Shown in pieces: positions 16,862 to 24,985 of a stretch of 64,000 bases of DNA. The DNA is taken from assembly GCA_018266335.1 (NCBI GenBank), contig JAFEAR010000043.1, positions 1-64,000 on the forward strand, read 5' to 3'. A program made the translations under genes and the position numbers. This stretch comes from Bdellovibrionales bacterium (lineage in GTDB: Bacteria > Bdellovibrionota > UBA2428). Below the pieces are notes generated by a model, which worked only from the letters and a program-made list of their open reading frames with translations, was not told the DNA's origin and did not search any database. The first letter of the stretch is position 1; each line of letters opens with the position of its first letter.

Positions 16862-17089
16862 TTAGAGGCATCCGTCTCGGCCGCCGCAATTTTGATTGCG
16901 CAGCAAAAGGGCGCGCTCCTTTTGCGCCTTGAAGTGCTGCTTGCTTTTTTCGTTGGCGATAAAAGTAGCCATCATCAGGTCGTGCTCGTCCCAAAAATTT
17001 CCAGGCGGAGCGACATCTTTGCTCTCACCAACGAGGGCGGTGCCGAGTAGATCAAGAATTTTTGGTAAACGGATTCCTAGAATTTGCAT
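16862..17089 (-). CDS. Hypothetical helical protein of the conjugation operon
   Basis: A 75-residue protein, MQILGIRLPKILDLLG at the start and a helical, basic second half (NEKSKQHFKAQKERALLLRNQ), ending in two cysteines. GGGAG is six bases before ATG 17089. It is not recognised. It lies early in the operon, before the alternating lipoprotein and helical genes. Confidence 0.55.
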   Translation of the reverse strand: MQILGIRLPKILDLLGTALVGESKDVAPPGNFWDEHDLMMATFIANEKSKQHFKAQKERALLLRNQNCGGRDGCL

Positions 17090-17146
17090 AAAAATCTCCC
17101 TTGCTATTAATTTTCTGTAGCTGACGTGATTTGTGATCGAGCTGCT

Positions 17147-17266
17147 CTATTCGTCCGGATCGTTGAGTGGCTGAGCAGAACCTTGCGGCGGCTCGAACTC
17201 AGCGAACTCGAATTCTATCCCTGGCGTAAGCCAACCGATGAGACGCTCAAGGCAGTGACGAAGCAT
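17147..17266 (-). CDS. Possible 39-residue small protein
   Basis: ATG 17266 lies inside the last codons of the zinc-ribbon gene in another frame, so translation would be coupled. The product begins MLRHCLERLIGWLTPG and has a very acidic tail ending LNDPDE. It fills the gap between two operon genes. There is no homology evidence, so it remains tentative. Confidence 0.4.
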   Translation of the reverse strand: MLRHCLERLIGWLTPGIEFEFAEFEPPQGSAQPLNDPDE

Positions 17267-17579
17267 CATCGTGAACCGCCTCCTCAGTGAGTGCCTGTTC
17301 CGCATCTGGCGGCGCGGTAGGTGCCCTCAAATTTTTTGCTTTGCTTCGTCCGCGTCTTTTGCGCGGAACGTTCGTTTCATTCAATGCTTCGAGTTCCGCG
17401 TGTACAAAGACGCTGTTCCATCCACACGAATTGCAGAGCACTTCCTCGTCGATCTTCAAAATATTTCGGCTCCGACAATGCGGGCACTGGTCGAAAACTT
17501 CGGATGGCTTTTTGATTTTTTTCTTTGGCATGGTCGGATCCAGTTCGAGTGCCGTGGAGCATTCCAATTTCAGTTCCAT
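17247..17579 (-). CDS. Zinc-ribbon protein, first gene of conjugation operon
   Basis: From ATG 17579 the product is 110 residues. A zinc ribbon, CPHC (residues 30-33) and CNSC (about 48-51), is followed by an acidic helix and a basic PRKRRGRSKAKN stretch. Such proteins often bind DNA or contact transcription machinery. It is the first gene of the operon and lies just downstream of an array of GTGCGA palindromes, so a regulatory role is plausible. The upstream extension of the frame to 17702 lacks a ribosome site; GGGGG precedes ATG 17579. Confidence 0.65.
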   Translation of the reverse strand: MELKLECSTALELDPTMPKKKIKKPSEVFDQCPHCRSRNILKIDEEVLCNSCGWNSVFVHAELEALNETNVPRKRRGRSKAKNLRAPTAPPDAEQALTEEAVHDDASSLP

Positions 17580-17715
17580 TTGAGAGAGCCCCCTTTCTTG
17601 GTGTTGCCTCTTAACTTTATGAATGCACTCGTTGTGCCATGCGTCATAACGGCCTAAGATGATTCGGAATTTCAGAACTGAGGTGTTTCTGAAGAGGTAC
17701 AAAAGTACGGAAATC

Positions 17716-17902
17716 GTGCGAGATCTCGCACAGCCGGGGCCCGAAACAACGGGATTTTGGGAAGTTATTCTTTAAAATTATGGAGTTATAAAACGTGCGA
17801 GAGTTCGCACATCTGAAGCCCGCCAGGAGCCCGCCGAATAGACTATGTGTTTGAAAATGTTGGTATTTTTATAGCTAAAAGGCAGTGTGCGAGGACTCGT
17901 AT
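17716..17902. promoter_or_regulatory. Three GTGCGA palindromes between divergent operons
   Basis: A perfect 16-bp palindrome GTGCGAGATCTCGCAC (17716-17731), a near copy GTGCGA-N4-TCGCAC (17795-17810) and a degenerate copy GTGCGA-N4-TCGTAT (17887-17902) lie in the 420-base gene-free region between the conjugation operon (minus) and the peptide operon (plus). Spacing is 79 and 92 bases. They look like operator sites for one dimeric regulator; which operon they serve is not decided. Confidence 0.6.
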
Positions 17903-17964
17903 TCCATTGAATTTATTTGAACTTTGAAGTCCGGGGTCGATAGTAAATGGAAAGAGGATTTAAT

Positions 17965-17992
17965 TTGACCCACCGCATTATTTCCGTAAAAT
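17965..17992 (+). promoter_or_regulatory. Promoter of the peptide operon
   Basis: TTGACC (17965-17970), a 16-base spacer and TAAAAT (17987-17992) form a good sigma-70-type promoter. The expected start of transcription falls about 17998-18002, at or just before the ATG of the 42-codon gene, so the messenger would be leaderless or nearly so. This fits the absence of a ribosome binding site there. Confidence 0.55.
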
Positions 17993-18001
17993 CCCGAGTC
18001 T

Positions 18002-18130
18002 ATGAAAAAACAAGGCAAGGAAGCTAAACGCATTTCCAAAAAGGTCGAAGTTCTTTCTACCGCCGCTGTTTATAAAGCTCTGCGTGCCCACATCAATCCG
18101 AAGTTCGGCGGGCGCGGGGGTTGCTGTTAA
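18002..18130 (+). CDS. Candidate RiPP precursor / signalling peptide
   Basis: A 42-codon gene. The product starts MKKQGKEAKRISKK, has a helical middle (VEVLSTAAVYKALRAH) and ends NPKFGGRGGCC. A basic helical leader followed by a Gly-rich segment and terminal Cys-Cys is a plausible plan for a ribosomally made, post-translationally modified peptide: leader, then a short core. There is no signal peptide, so export would need a transporter, and an MFS protein is encoded in the same operon. The next gene, 30 bases on, appears to carry a PqqD-like peptide-recognition domain. No family was recognised; the assignment rests on context and sequence shape. Confidence 0.6.
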   Translation: MKKQGKEAKRISKKVEVLSTAAVYKALRAHINPKFGGRGGCC

Positions 18131-18160
18131 AGTTTTGAGTCTGACTGTAGACTTATTCGG

Positions 18161-19159
18161 GTGCCTGCTGCGCCCAAACGCCTAAAACATCATGTTTCCC
18201 TAGAGTTAGAGGATGGGTCTACGGCCGTGATTTGCGGCGCCCAGGCGATCAAACTCATGGGCGAGCACGCCAAGTTATTTGCCCTCCACCGGGGCGCGGG
18301 AATCGCAGCCGACATCGCAGCTCCGGCAGCTAATACCGATTCATGGCCCAGCTTCATTGAGCTTTGCGAGGACCTGGATCTTCTGTTCGTTCCCGCTAGA
18401 CGGGGAGCGCGGAAGGCAACCGTAAAACCGGGCTTAGTGCTAAATCGAATCGAGAGCGCCCTCGGCATGTGGAAGCCGCTCGTGAGCTTTCATAAATTCT
18501 TTTCGTTCGTTGAAGACCACCCCTGGGCAATGGCCCGGTACCTACTAGAGGTCACTTGCTTTGTATCAAAGGCATCTGAGTATCTAAGCGCTGCTGCTCG
18601 GCACGCGCCAACGCCAAAACTAAAAAAAATTCTCACTAAAATGGAACGGGACGAGCGCGACCACTACAAGATGTTGCTGAAAGATCTTGGACTCTCCGAA
18701 AAAGATTTCGCAGCTCACGACCCAGCACCGGGCACCCACGCCGTATTCACCCAGCTCTTTCACTTGGCCGTAACGGATCCACGAAGTCTTCTCATCAGCA
18801 CCGCCCTTTTCGAAACGGATCCCGAGGAAGGCGATGGGATCCGCCAATTTTACAAATCCGTCACCCAACTTACAAAAATTCCCACGGATCGTTTCGTCGA
18901 GCACCACATCGAAGATATCGAAGCCGGTCATATCGATCTGTGGAGATCGGCCGTCGACGGGCTCAAGAAAGTTTCATACGAGCAGGCATCCAAATGGATT
19001 TCGGATCTGCATATGACCAAGCACATGCTCGATCTTTGGCACGATTCGATACAGATCGAATGCAGTTCGCTGGAAAAGCCCGCTATCGCGCCCATCATGA
19101 AGAACATCATCAGGACACGGCCCGAGCTTGGCTCCGTTCAGGAGCCGCGACTTGAATAA
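18161..19159 (+). CDS. PqqD-like domain fused to heme-oxygenase-like diiron enzyme
   Basis: A 332-residue protein. Residues 8-76 have the shape of a PqqD/RRE fold: three strands (HHVSLELEDGSTAVIC), a helix with IKLMGEHAKLFAL, then IAAPAANTDSWPSFIELCEDLDLLF. Residues 100-300 are all-helical and resemble the heme-oxygenase-like oxidase superfamily. Candidate metal ligands are Glu130, Glu162 or Glu165 with His168 (MERDERDH), Glu218 (LFETDPEE), and His249, Asp252 and His257 (HHIEDIEAGHIDLW). Such enzymes use two irons and oxygen to oxidise small substrates. The fusion with a peptide-binding domain behind a small peptide gene suggests it modifies that peptide. GTG 18161 is the best start. PqqC-like or ferritin-like alternatives remain. 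Confidence 0.6.
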   Translation: MPAAPKRLKHHVSLELEDGSTAVICGAQAIKLMGEHAKLFALHRGAGIAADIAAPAANTDSWPSFIELCEDLDLLFVPARRGARKATVKPGLVLNRIESALGMWKPLVSFHKFFSFVEDHPWAMARYLLEVTCFVSKASEYLSAAARHAPTPKLKKILTKMERDERDHYKMLLKDLGLSEKDFAAHDPAPGTHAVFTQLFHLAVTDPRSLLISTALFETDPEEGDGIRQFYKSVTQLTKIPTDRFVEHHIEDIEAGHIDLWRSAVDGLKKVSYEQASKWISDLHMTKHMLDLWHDSIQIECSSLEKPAIAPIMKNIIRTRPELGSVQEPRLE

Positions 19160-20405
19160 TCGTCTCAAGTCATTTTTTGTCACCCGCTCGCTATCCGGTA
19201 TTGGCGATGAAATGTGGCTCATGGCGCTCCCCATTTGGCTTGCTGCGCACGGATTTTCTACCATGCAGATGGGTGCAATTAGTTCGGCTGCGGCCGCCGG
19301 AAATACGATTGGCTTTGTGGTGGTTCCAAAGCTCTGTCGCCATTTCAAAACTTCACTCATTTCGGTGGGCGCCGATCTTGTGCAGGTCGTTTTGTTTGCG
19401 GCTCTAGTGGGTCTCTATTTTAGGGGCGGCCTACCAAGTGCATTAGGTTTCTGGATCGTGCTGGGGTTTGTGTTAAGCCTAAGTACTGCCATATGGTTTG
19501 CGGCAACCGAAACGCTACTTAGCCTCTCGACTTCCGAGGCCGGTGAGGCTCAAGAGCTTCACCGCTACAACTATCTTGCTGCGAATGCGGGTCCGATGGT
19601 TGGTCCGGGCCTTGGCGGAATCTTGTACCAATTCGGCGGACTGGCCTCGGTGGCGCTCGCAAATATCGGCAGCTTCTTCGGCCAAATTCTCTCGCTTGTC
19701 TCTCTATCAAGCGAAGAAGAGGCTCCCTCGAAACTAGAAAATGAAAAGACCCAGGGGTTTCTGGCCGGAGTGCGCGACATTGCCCGCTCGAAAACTTACA
19801 TCAGTTTGACCGTGCTCCCATCCATCGTGAAACTCACGCTGCTGGGTGCGCTTCCCTTTATTCCGTTTGTTCTTGCCCAGAGCCAAAACTCTCCATTTCT
19901 TATTGGACTTGTCAGCTCGTGCTATATCGTGGGCAGCACAATCGGAGCGTATTTCTACCGGCCAACATCCAAAGCCAAACTTGGCAAGGCATTTACTGTG
20001 GACTCCGTACAAACTCTCCTTGCTGGCGCCCTCATCATACTCACTCTTCACACGGGAAACGCGGTGATTCTAAGTCTTGGGATGTTCTGGGGTGGTTTTT
20101 CCTGCGCTAGATACACCGTTGCGATTCGCTCTCTGCGGCAACTAATTATTCAGCCATCCAAAATGTCCTCCATTGTTTCAGCGCAAGGACTACTTGTTCG
20201 TCTTGCTACGCCCCTCTCGGGAATTATTCTCGGCTACTTTTTAAACGAGCGGGGAGTTTTTATGAATATATCGGCCGTATTTGTGACTCTCACTACAGTC
20301 GCAGGCACCCTAGCTGCGATCTACCTTTTCAAGTCTTATGATGCGGTCGTGACGAATGGAGTAAACAATGAGGCTAAAGACACTGGCGGCAGGAATCTGC
20401 CTTAG
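19152..20405 (+). CDS. MFS transporter, candidate peptide exporter
   Basis: A 417-residue major facilitator with about twelve membrane segments. Segments such as IWLAAHGFSTMQMGAISSAAAAG, NAGPMVGPGLGGILYQFGG and LLVRLATPLSGIILGYFL match MFS efflux proteins. I chose TTG 19152 because AGGAG lies seven bases ahead; that start overlaps the preceding enzyme gene by eight bases. The overlap on both sides ties it to the peptide operon, and export of the mature peptide is the natural proposal. Substrate cannot be read from sequence. Confidence 0.78.
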   Translation: MNNRLKSFFVTRSLSGIGDEMWLMALPIWLAAHGFSTMQMGAISSAAAAGNTIGFVVVPKLCRHFKTSLISVGADLVQVVLFAALVGLYFRGGLPSALGFWIVLGFVLSLSTAIWFAATETLLSLSTSEAGEAQELHRYNYLAANAGPMVGPGLGGILYQFGGLASVALANIGSFFGQILSLVSLSSEEEAPSKLENEKTQGFLAGVRDIARSKTYISLTVLPSIVKLTLLGALPFIPFVLAQSQNSPFLIGLVSSCYIVGSTIGAYFYRPTSKAKLGKAFTVDSVQTLLAGALIILTLHTGNAVILSLGMFWGGFSCARYTVAIRSLRQLIIQPSKMSSIVSAQGLLVRLATPLSGIILGYFLNERGVFMNISAVFVTLTTVAGTLAAIYLFKSYDAVVTNGVNNEAKDTGGRNLP

Positions 20406-21807
20406 TATTTTTTGGAGCGGCAACCTTATGGCAAATCAAGGCAGTCCTCCCGCGTCCATTCGAATCAACGTGGATGCCATGCCGGTGAACTTGGAGCCAC
20501 CACTTTTGACCGACACAAATACCGCGTGGCTACTGCACCACCTTGGAGATAGACTCGTCGAGGAACACCGAGTTGGGCATCTTAAGGGTAACTTGGCTGC
20601 TCAGTGGACGATCTCCGACGACAAGCGTACCTATCGTTTCAGGATAAAGACTGGTGAGAAGTTCAGCGACGGTAAAAAATTAGAGGCCCAGGACGTTGTC
20701 GATAGCCTTGCTCGCGCCAAAAAACACGGCGAGCATAGTCGTGTCGGATTTTATCTAAAAAACATCGAGGCCGTATCGCTTAAAGATGGTGACTCGGTTG
20801 AGGTTATCCTCAAAAAGCCCGCCTCGAACTTTTTGCAAATTCTCTCCGACGCGAGCTTTACGATTTACCGGCCATGCAAAGCAGTCGGAGGCTTCTGCTT
20901 TACCGGCGATTTTGAACTTGTCTCTCTTGGCGAAAAATCCGTCGAAATGCGAGCACGCGAGAGCGGTCAAGCGTTTGTTTTGGAACAAATGTCATTTGAT
21001 GAAGCGGCACAGAAGTTTCAGTCTGGATCCCTTGAGGTGCTTCGTAGCTACGGCATGGAAAACCTACCCCTTATTCGAAAGACGGCCAAGCAGCGCGTCG
21101 TAATGCCCGATGAGCGGTCCTTCTTTTTTGCATTTAATACCAAGTCCAAAGTTTTCACTGCACTCAAATCCAGAGAGGCCGTTGTGCACGCCATGAACAC
21201 AGAGGCACTAGGCAAGGCCTTGGAGGAGCGAGGGCTGACTCGTTCCCACTCCCTGCTCTCGCCATCTCTTGTGTTTGGACACAAAGAGTTTCAAAAAGAT
21301 GTTGAGTCGCGGTCCAGTGCCGATGCCGTTCCGCCCAAAGGGTTCACCGTGTTAATGATGAAAGCCTACAAGCTAGAGCCCCTTGCTAAGGCAGCCTTGG
21401 GCCACCTGAACCCAGTTTATAGAAATCTTGAAAAAGCCGACTTTCTCTCTGAGATGCGCAAAGGACACTATGATTTGATTCTTATGGGGTACGGACTCAC
21501 TGTGCGGGACTGGGACTACCTCTCAACACTGTTTCATTCGGATTCCTTGCATAACTTTATCAAGCTACACGATGCGGAAGTTGACGAATTTCTCGTTAAA
21601 TCTAGAGAGGAAATCGAACCATCAAAGAGGATTGGCCTCTATGCCCAGGTACTGGAGAAAAATCGCGCGAACCTTTGGTATATTCCGGTTGCCCACGTAC
21701 CTCTTCTTTTTGGCATTTCGGATAAGCTAACGCTGGATCCTCCTCTCGAAGAAACCACCATTACCTCACCATTTTTCTACCTCGGTAAGCTCAGTTGGAA
21801 AAAGTAG
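20368..21807 (+). CDS. Oligopeptide-type solute-binding protein (family 5)
   Basis: A 479-residue periplasmic protein. The signal peptide (MRLKTLAAGICLSIFWSGNLMA) is followed by the SBP_bac_5 pattern: LAAQWTISDDKRTYRFRIKTG, KFSDGKKLEAQDVVDSL and, late, NPVYRNLEKADFLSEMRKGHYDLILMGYG. Family members bind oligopeptides. No ABC permease or ATPase genes are nearby; instead a histidine kinase follows with a 13-base overlap. This suggests use as a sensor rather than for import. GGAG lies six bases before ATG 20368, which overlaps the MFS gene by 38 bases. Confidence 0.82.
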   Translation: MRLKTLAAGICLSIFWSGNLMANQGSPPASIRINVDAMPVNLEPPLLTDTNTAWLLHHLGDRLVEEHRVGHLKGNLAAQWTISDDKRTYRFRIKTGEKFSDGKKLEAQDVVDSLARAKKHGEHSRVGFYLKNIEAVSLKDGDSVEVILKKPASNFLQILSDASFTIYRPCKAVGGFCFTGDFELVSLGEKSVEMRARESGQAFVLEQMSFDEAAQKFQSGSLEVLRSYGMENLPLIRKTAKQRVVMPDERSFFFAFNTKSKVFTALKSREAVVHAMNTEALGKALEERGLTRSHSLLSPSLVFGHKEFQKDVESRSSADAVPPKGFTVLMMKAYKLEPLAKAALGHLNPVYRNLEKADFLSEMRKGHYDLILMGYGLTVRDWDYLSTLFHSDSLHNFIKLHDAEVDEFLVKSREEIEPSKRIGLYAQVLEKNRANLWYIPVAHVPLLFGISDKLTLDPPLEETTITSPFFYLGKLSWKK

Positions 21808-23540
21808 TTCGCATATCAGTCGGCAAGCTCTTCGGGATACTCGCCACGGGCGTTGTCATATTTCTTTTGAGCGCGGGCGCGGCCGTTGTTCTTTCGATTA
21901 AAAGTGATCTTCAGTCGTCAGCCTCAAGACAACAGGCCCGCATGGCTCTCCTGGCACTTAGCAGCTCGCTCAACAATGACCTGATTTATAGCAATTTTCT
22001 TCAGGCCGCCGACCGCATTCAGCTCCTCCTTGATGGTCAAAATCTATCAAAGTCATTAGGCGTCCGCCTTGTGGATGTCGCGGGCGTAGAAAAGCTAAAA
22101 TTCGATCCATCCGGAGTTTCGAATGAAAAAAAAGCCAGCACGTTGGAAGAAACGATCTACTTCGATGAAGGACGAAAAAATCCTGCCTACCGACTTCAGG
22201 TAACCTATGTCCCGCAGTCATTCGCGGTTGAGAACCTTGCTAGGCTTTTGATGTTCCCCTCTCTCCTCGTGGTTCTAGCTCTACTTGGATTATTTGGTCT
22301 TGGTTATTTCACAAGAACACTCTTTCGGAGGGCCACCGAGCTGATCGAAAGCGGGCAGACTCAAATTCATTTCTTTAAATGGGTTCAGGTGAAAGAACTT
22401 CAGAGCCTAAAAGAAACTGTTTTGGAGTTGTCCAGAAAGCGCGGTGAGCTGGTTGAAGCGCGAGTTGCCGAAGGCACCGCAAACCAGCTCTCTCTATTTA
22501 GCTCGCTCATTGTTCACGACATTAAGCAGCCCCTCTCTACGGTACTAAAACTTGTGGATAGTCTCGAAGGCACCGCGCCCGCGCACAAGCTCACGCTGAT
22601 TCAACAGTCACTACGCCGAATCCAGTCTACGACAGCGCGAGCTTTTGACAGCGCCGGAGTGATCCAATCGGTAAAGACACCTCGGCAAGACGGGCAAAGC
22701 AAGGTTGCCGCCGAGCAAATAATTGTCTTGGTGGAGTCTTTGCTCACTGAAAAAAGAGAGTTGTACGCGGAGCGGACCACACTTGAAATCGAAGCTGTTC
22801 CGCAGTCCACCGACTACGGATTTTTCGCAAGTATCGACGGCAAAGAATTCTTGGGACTTCTTTCAAATATCGTGGACAATTCGGCCGAGGCTATCGAGGG
22901 CGCGGGCCAGATCTGGGTATCTCTTGGCGAGAGTCCGAACGGCATCGTAGTAAAAATTACCGACACCGGGCGGGGTATCCCGGACCACGTACTCCCAAAG
23001 CTCATGCAGGTGGGAGCGACATACGGGAAGCCTGGGGGCTCGGGCCTTGGCCTCTACCATGCCCGCGTGCAGGTGGAGTCTTGGGGCGGAAAAATACAGA
23101 TTGAAAGCAGGCCGGGTCTCACTACGGTTAGCATTCACCTTCCCAGGGCGCCCATTCCCGCATGGATACTGCCCGAGCTGCGTCTGCCCGCCTCAAATCA
23201 GGTGGCTATTCTTGACGACGATCCAGGCATTCACGGTTTATGGAAACTGCGACTTGGAGATACAGTGATTCAGCATTGTTTTAGAACCGGCACCGAATTC
23301 ACAAACTGGGTAAAATCATTAACCTCTGAGCGCAGGAATGAATTTTTGTTTCTGTGCGACTTCGAACTCAAGGGAGAAAAAGCCACGGGACTTGAAATTA
23401 TCGAGGCTCTGGGGATCGCAAAGAACAGCGTTCTTGTTACCGGGCGAATCGCTGAGACGAGTGTAACCGAAGGGTGTTTGCGCGTAGGGGTCAAAGCCAT
23501 TCCAAAGTCCGCGCTATCCCGTGTTCCGATAGTCAAATAG
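21795..23540 (+). CDS. Hybrid sensor histidine kinase
   Basis: A 581-residue membrane kinase. Membrane helices at about 10-33 and 150-172 flank a periplasmic sensor of about 115 residues. The phosphoacceptor is His241 in LIVHDIKQPLS, and the ATPase has NIVDNSAEAI, DTGRGIPD and GGSGLGLYHA. A C-terminal receiver-like domain begins VAILDDDPGIHGL, with CDFEL as the likely phosphoacceptor loop. It starts at TTG inside the binding-protein gene, so the two are coupled. The likely partner is the NtrC-type regulator encoded convergently 24 bases away. The periplasmic domain could read the loaded binding protein. Confidence 0.85.
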   Translation: MEKVVRISVGKLFGILATGVVIFLLSAGAAVVLSIKSDLQSSASRQQARMALLALSSSLNNDLIYSNFLQAADRIQLLLDGQNLSKSLGVRLVDVAGVEKLKFDPSGVSNEKKASTLEETIYFDEGRKNPAYRLQVTYVPQSFAVENLARLLMFPSLLVVLALLGLFGLGYFTRTLFRRATELIESGQTQIHFFKWVQVKELQSLKETVLELSRKRGELVEARVAEGTANQLSLFSSLIVHDIKQPLSTVLKLVDSLEGTAPAHKLTLIQQSLRRIQSTTARAFDSAGVIQSVKTPRQDGQSKVAAEQIIVLVESLLTEKRELYAERTTLEIEAVPQSTDYGFFASIDGKEFLGLLSNIVDNSAEAIEGAGQIWVSLGESPNGIVVKITDTGRGIPDHVLPKLMQVGATYGKPGGSGLGLYHARVQVESWGGKIQIESRPGLTTVSIHLPRAPIPAWILPELRLPASNQVAILDDDPGIHGLWKLRLGDTVIQHCFRTGTEFTNWVKSLTSERRNEFLFLCDFELKGEKATGLEIIEALGIAKNSVLVTGRIAETSVTEGCLRVGVKAIPKSALSRVPIVK

Positions 23541-23563
23541 CGACGAGTCCAAACGAACTGGCG

Positions 23564-24952
23564 CTATTCTCCTTCGTCTTCAATTTTCTCAGATCCAAAT
23601 CCAAAAAGTTTGTGCTGTTTAGTTAAACTGTGGAAGGTGCTTTTGCTAAGACCAAGGCTCGACGCAGCCAAAGTTTTAGTCGGAATTTGAAGGGCCCGAG
23701 TTAGACGCTCCCTCCGCTCACGATATTGCTTGTCCATAAGCGCATTCCAACTAAGAGTAGCATCATCGACAAAAAATCTATCGCCTAGCTGCTGAGGCTC
23801 GACGTATTTTCCGGGGCATTTGGCAAGTAGCTCAATGACGGCGTTTCCGAGTTCGCGGATGTTTCCAGGCCATGAGTACCTCATCATTTGGTGAACTGTT
23901 TTCATTCGAAAATTTTTACTTGTCTTGTGCTTGCTGTTGAAAACTTCGGTGAAGTGCTGAATCAAAAGTGGGATGTCTTCGATTCGCTCGCATAGAGGAG
24001 GAATCTCAATGGAGAGCACCTTCATGCGGTAGTAGAGGTCTGGCAGAAATTCACCGCGATCAACAAGCTCCTTAATGTTCGTCTTGGTGGCGACGACCAA
24101 TCGAAAATCGACAGCATATTCAGCAAGCCCACCAAATCTTCGAATTTTCTTCTCTTGGATTGCGCGCAAAAGACCGGCTTGGGTTTTTAGTCCCAGTTGA
24201 TGAACCTCATCAAGGAACAGTGTGCCGCTGCGAACCGATTCAAATAATCCAATCTTTGAGGAGTCAGCTCCGGTAAAGGACCCCTTTTCGTGACCGAAAA
24301 GTTCCGAGTCGGCAGTTTCGGCTTTTCCGGCCCAGGCGGCACAGTTTACTGCGACAAACGGCTTGGTGGATGTGCCATGCAGCCCTCTTGCTACGAGTTC
24401 TTTGCCAACCCCCGTTTCGCCGAGAATCATGATGGACTCCGGCATGTCACGATATTTACGAATCATGTGGGCGACCTTTGTCATGGAGTCAGACTTTCCG
24501 ACCATTCCTACAGCAGCTAGGGCTTTTTGATTTTCGTCACCATTCTGAGTGCTGGCCTCCAAGAGTCGCGTGGTTTCTTCGAACTTTCGGCACTGTCGCT
24601 CGATTACGGCAAAAAGCTCATCTTCCATATCTTTTTCGATGAACCCATAGGCCCCGGCCGCCCATGTTGTTTTAAGCGAGTCTCGCGTCTTGTCGCCGGA
24701 GTAGATGTAGGCCGCAAGCTCGGGGCTGATTTCGAGCATTTCTTTTACGAGTTCAGCGCCGTTTAGGCGGTCTCCCGGCATGGAGTAATCAACAATGGCG
24801 ACTGCGTATTTTGTTCCATGGGCACGAGTAAACTTAAGTGCTTCATCGGCGGTTGTCGCCGTATCAACCAAATACCCGCGCTCTTCAAGCAACACGCGGT
24901 TTGTATCAAGGATAAGTGTGTCGTCATCGACGATCAGGATGCGGTAGCTCAT
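23564..24952 (-). CDS. NtrC-family sigma-54 response regulator
   Basis: A 462-residue activator. The receiver domain has Asp9-Asp10-Asp11 in IVDDDTL, phosphoacceptor Asp55 in VDYSMPG and the EKD lysine. The AAA+ domain has Walker A GETGVGKE, the sigma-54 contact loop GSFTGAD (GAFTGA variant), Walker B GTLFLDEVH and WPGNIREL. A short C-terminal HTH (LAASSLGLSKSTFHSL) binds DNA. It is convergent with the hybrid kinase gene and is the obvious output of that kinase. Target promoters with the -24/-12 pattern were not found in the adjacent gaps. Confidence 0.88.
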   Translation of the reverse strand: MSYRILIVDDDTLILDTNRVLLEERGYLVDTATTADEALKFTRAHGTKYAVAIVDYSMPGDRLNGAELVKEMLEISPELAAYIYSGDKTRDSLKTTWAAGAYGFIEKDMEDELFAVIERQCRKFEETTRLLEASTQNGDENQKALAAVGMVGKSDSMTKVAHMIRKYRDMPESIMILGETGVGKELVARGLHGTSTKPFVAVNCAAWAGKAETADSELFGHEKGSFTGADSSKIGLFESVRSGTLFLDEVHQLGLKTQAGLLRAIQEKKIRRFGGLAEYAVDFRLVVATKTNIKELVDRGEFLPDLYYRMKVLSIEIPPLCERIEDIPLLIQHFTEVFNSKHKTSKNFRMKTVHQMMRYSWPGNIRELGNAVIELLAKCPGKYVEPQQLGDRFFVDDATLSWNALMDKQYRERRERLTRALQIPTKTLAASSLGLSKSTFHSLTKQHKLFGFGSEKIEDEGE

Positions 24953-24985
24953 GGTGCTGAAACTCCTTCGCGCGCTTATCCTGCG

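Noticed and set aside
18128..18160. Read-through of the peptide stop into the enzyme gene (same frame)
   Set aside because: The frame is shared and open from 18131, but a plain TAA stop and a usable GTG start make separate products more likely.
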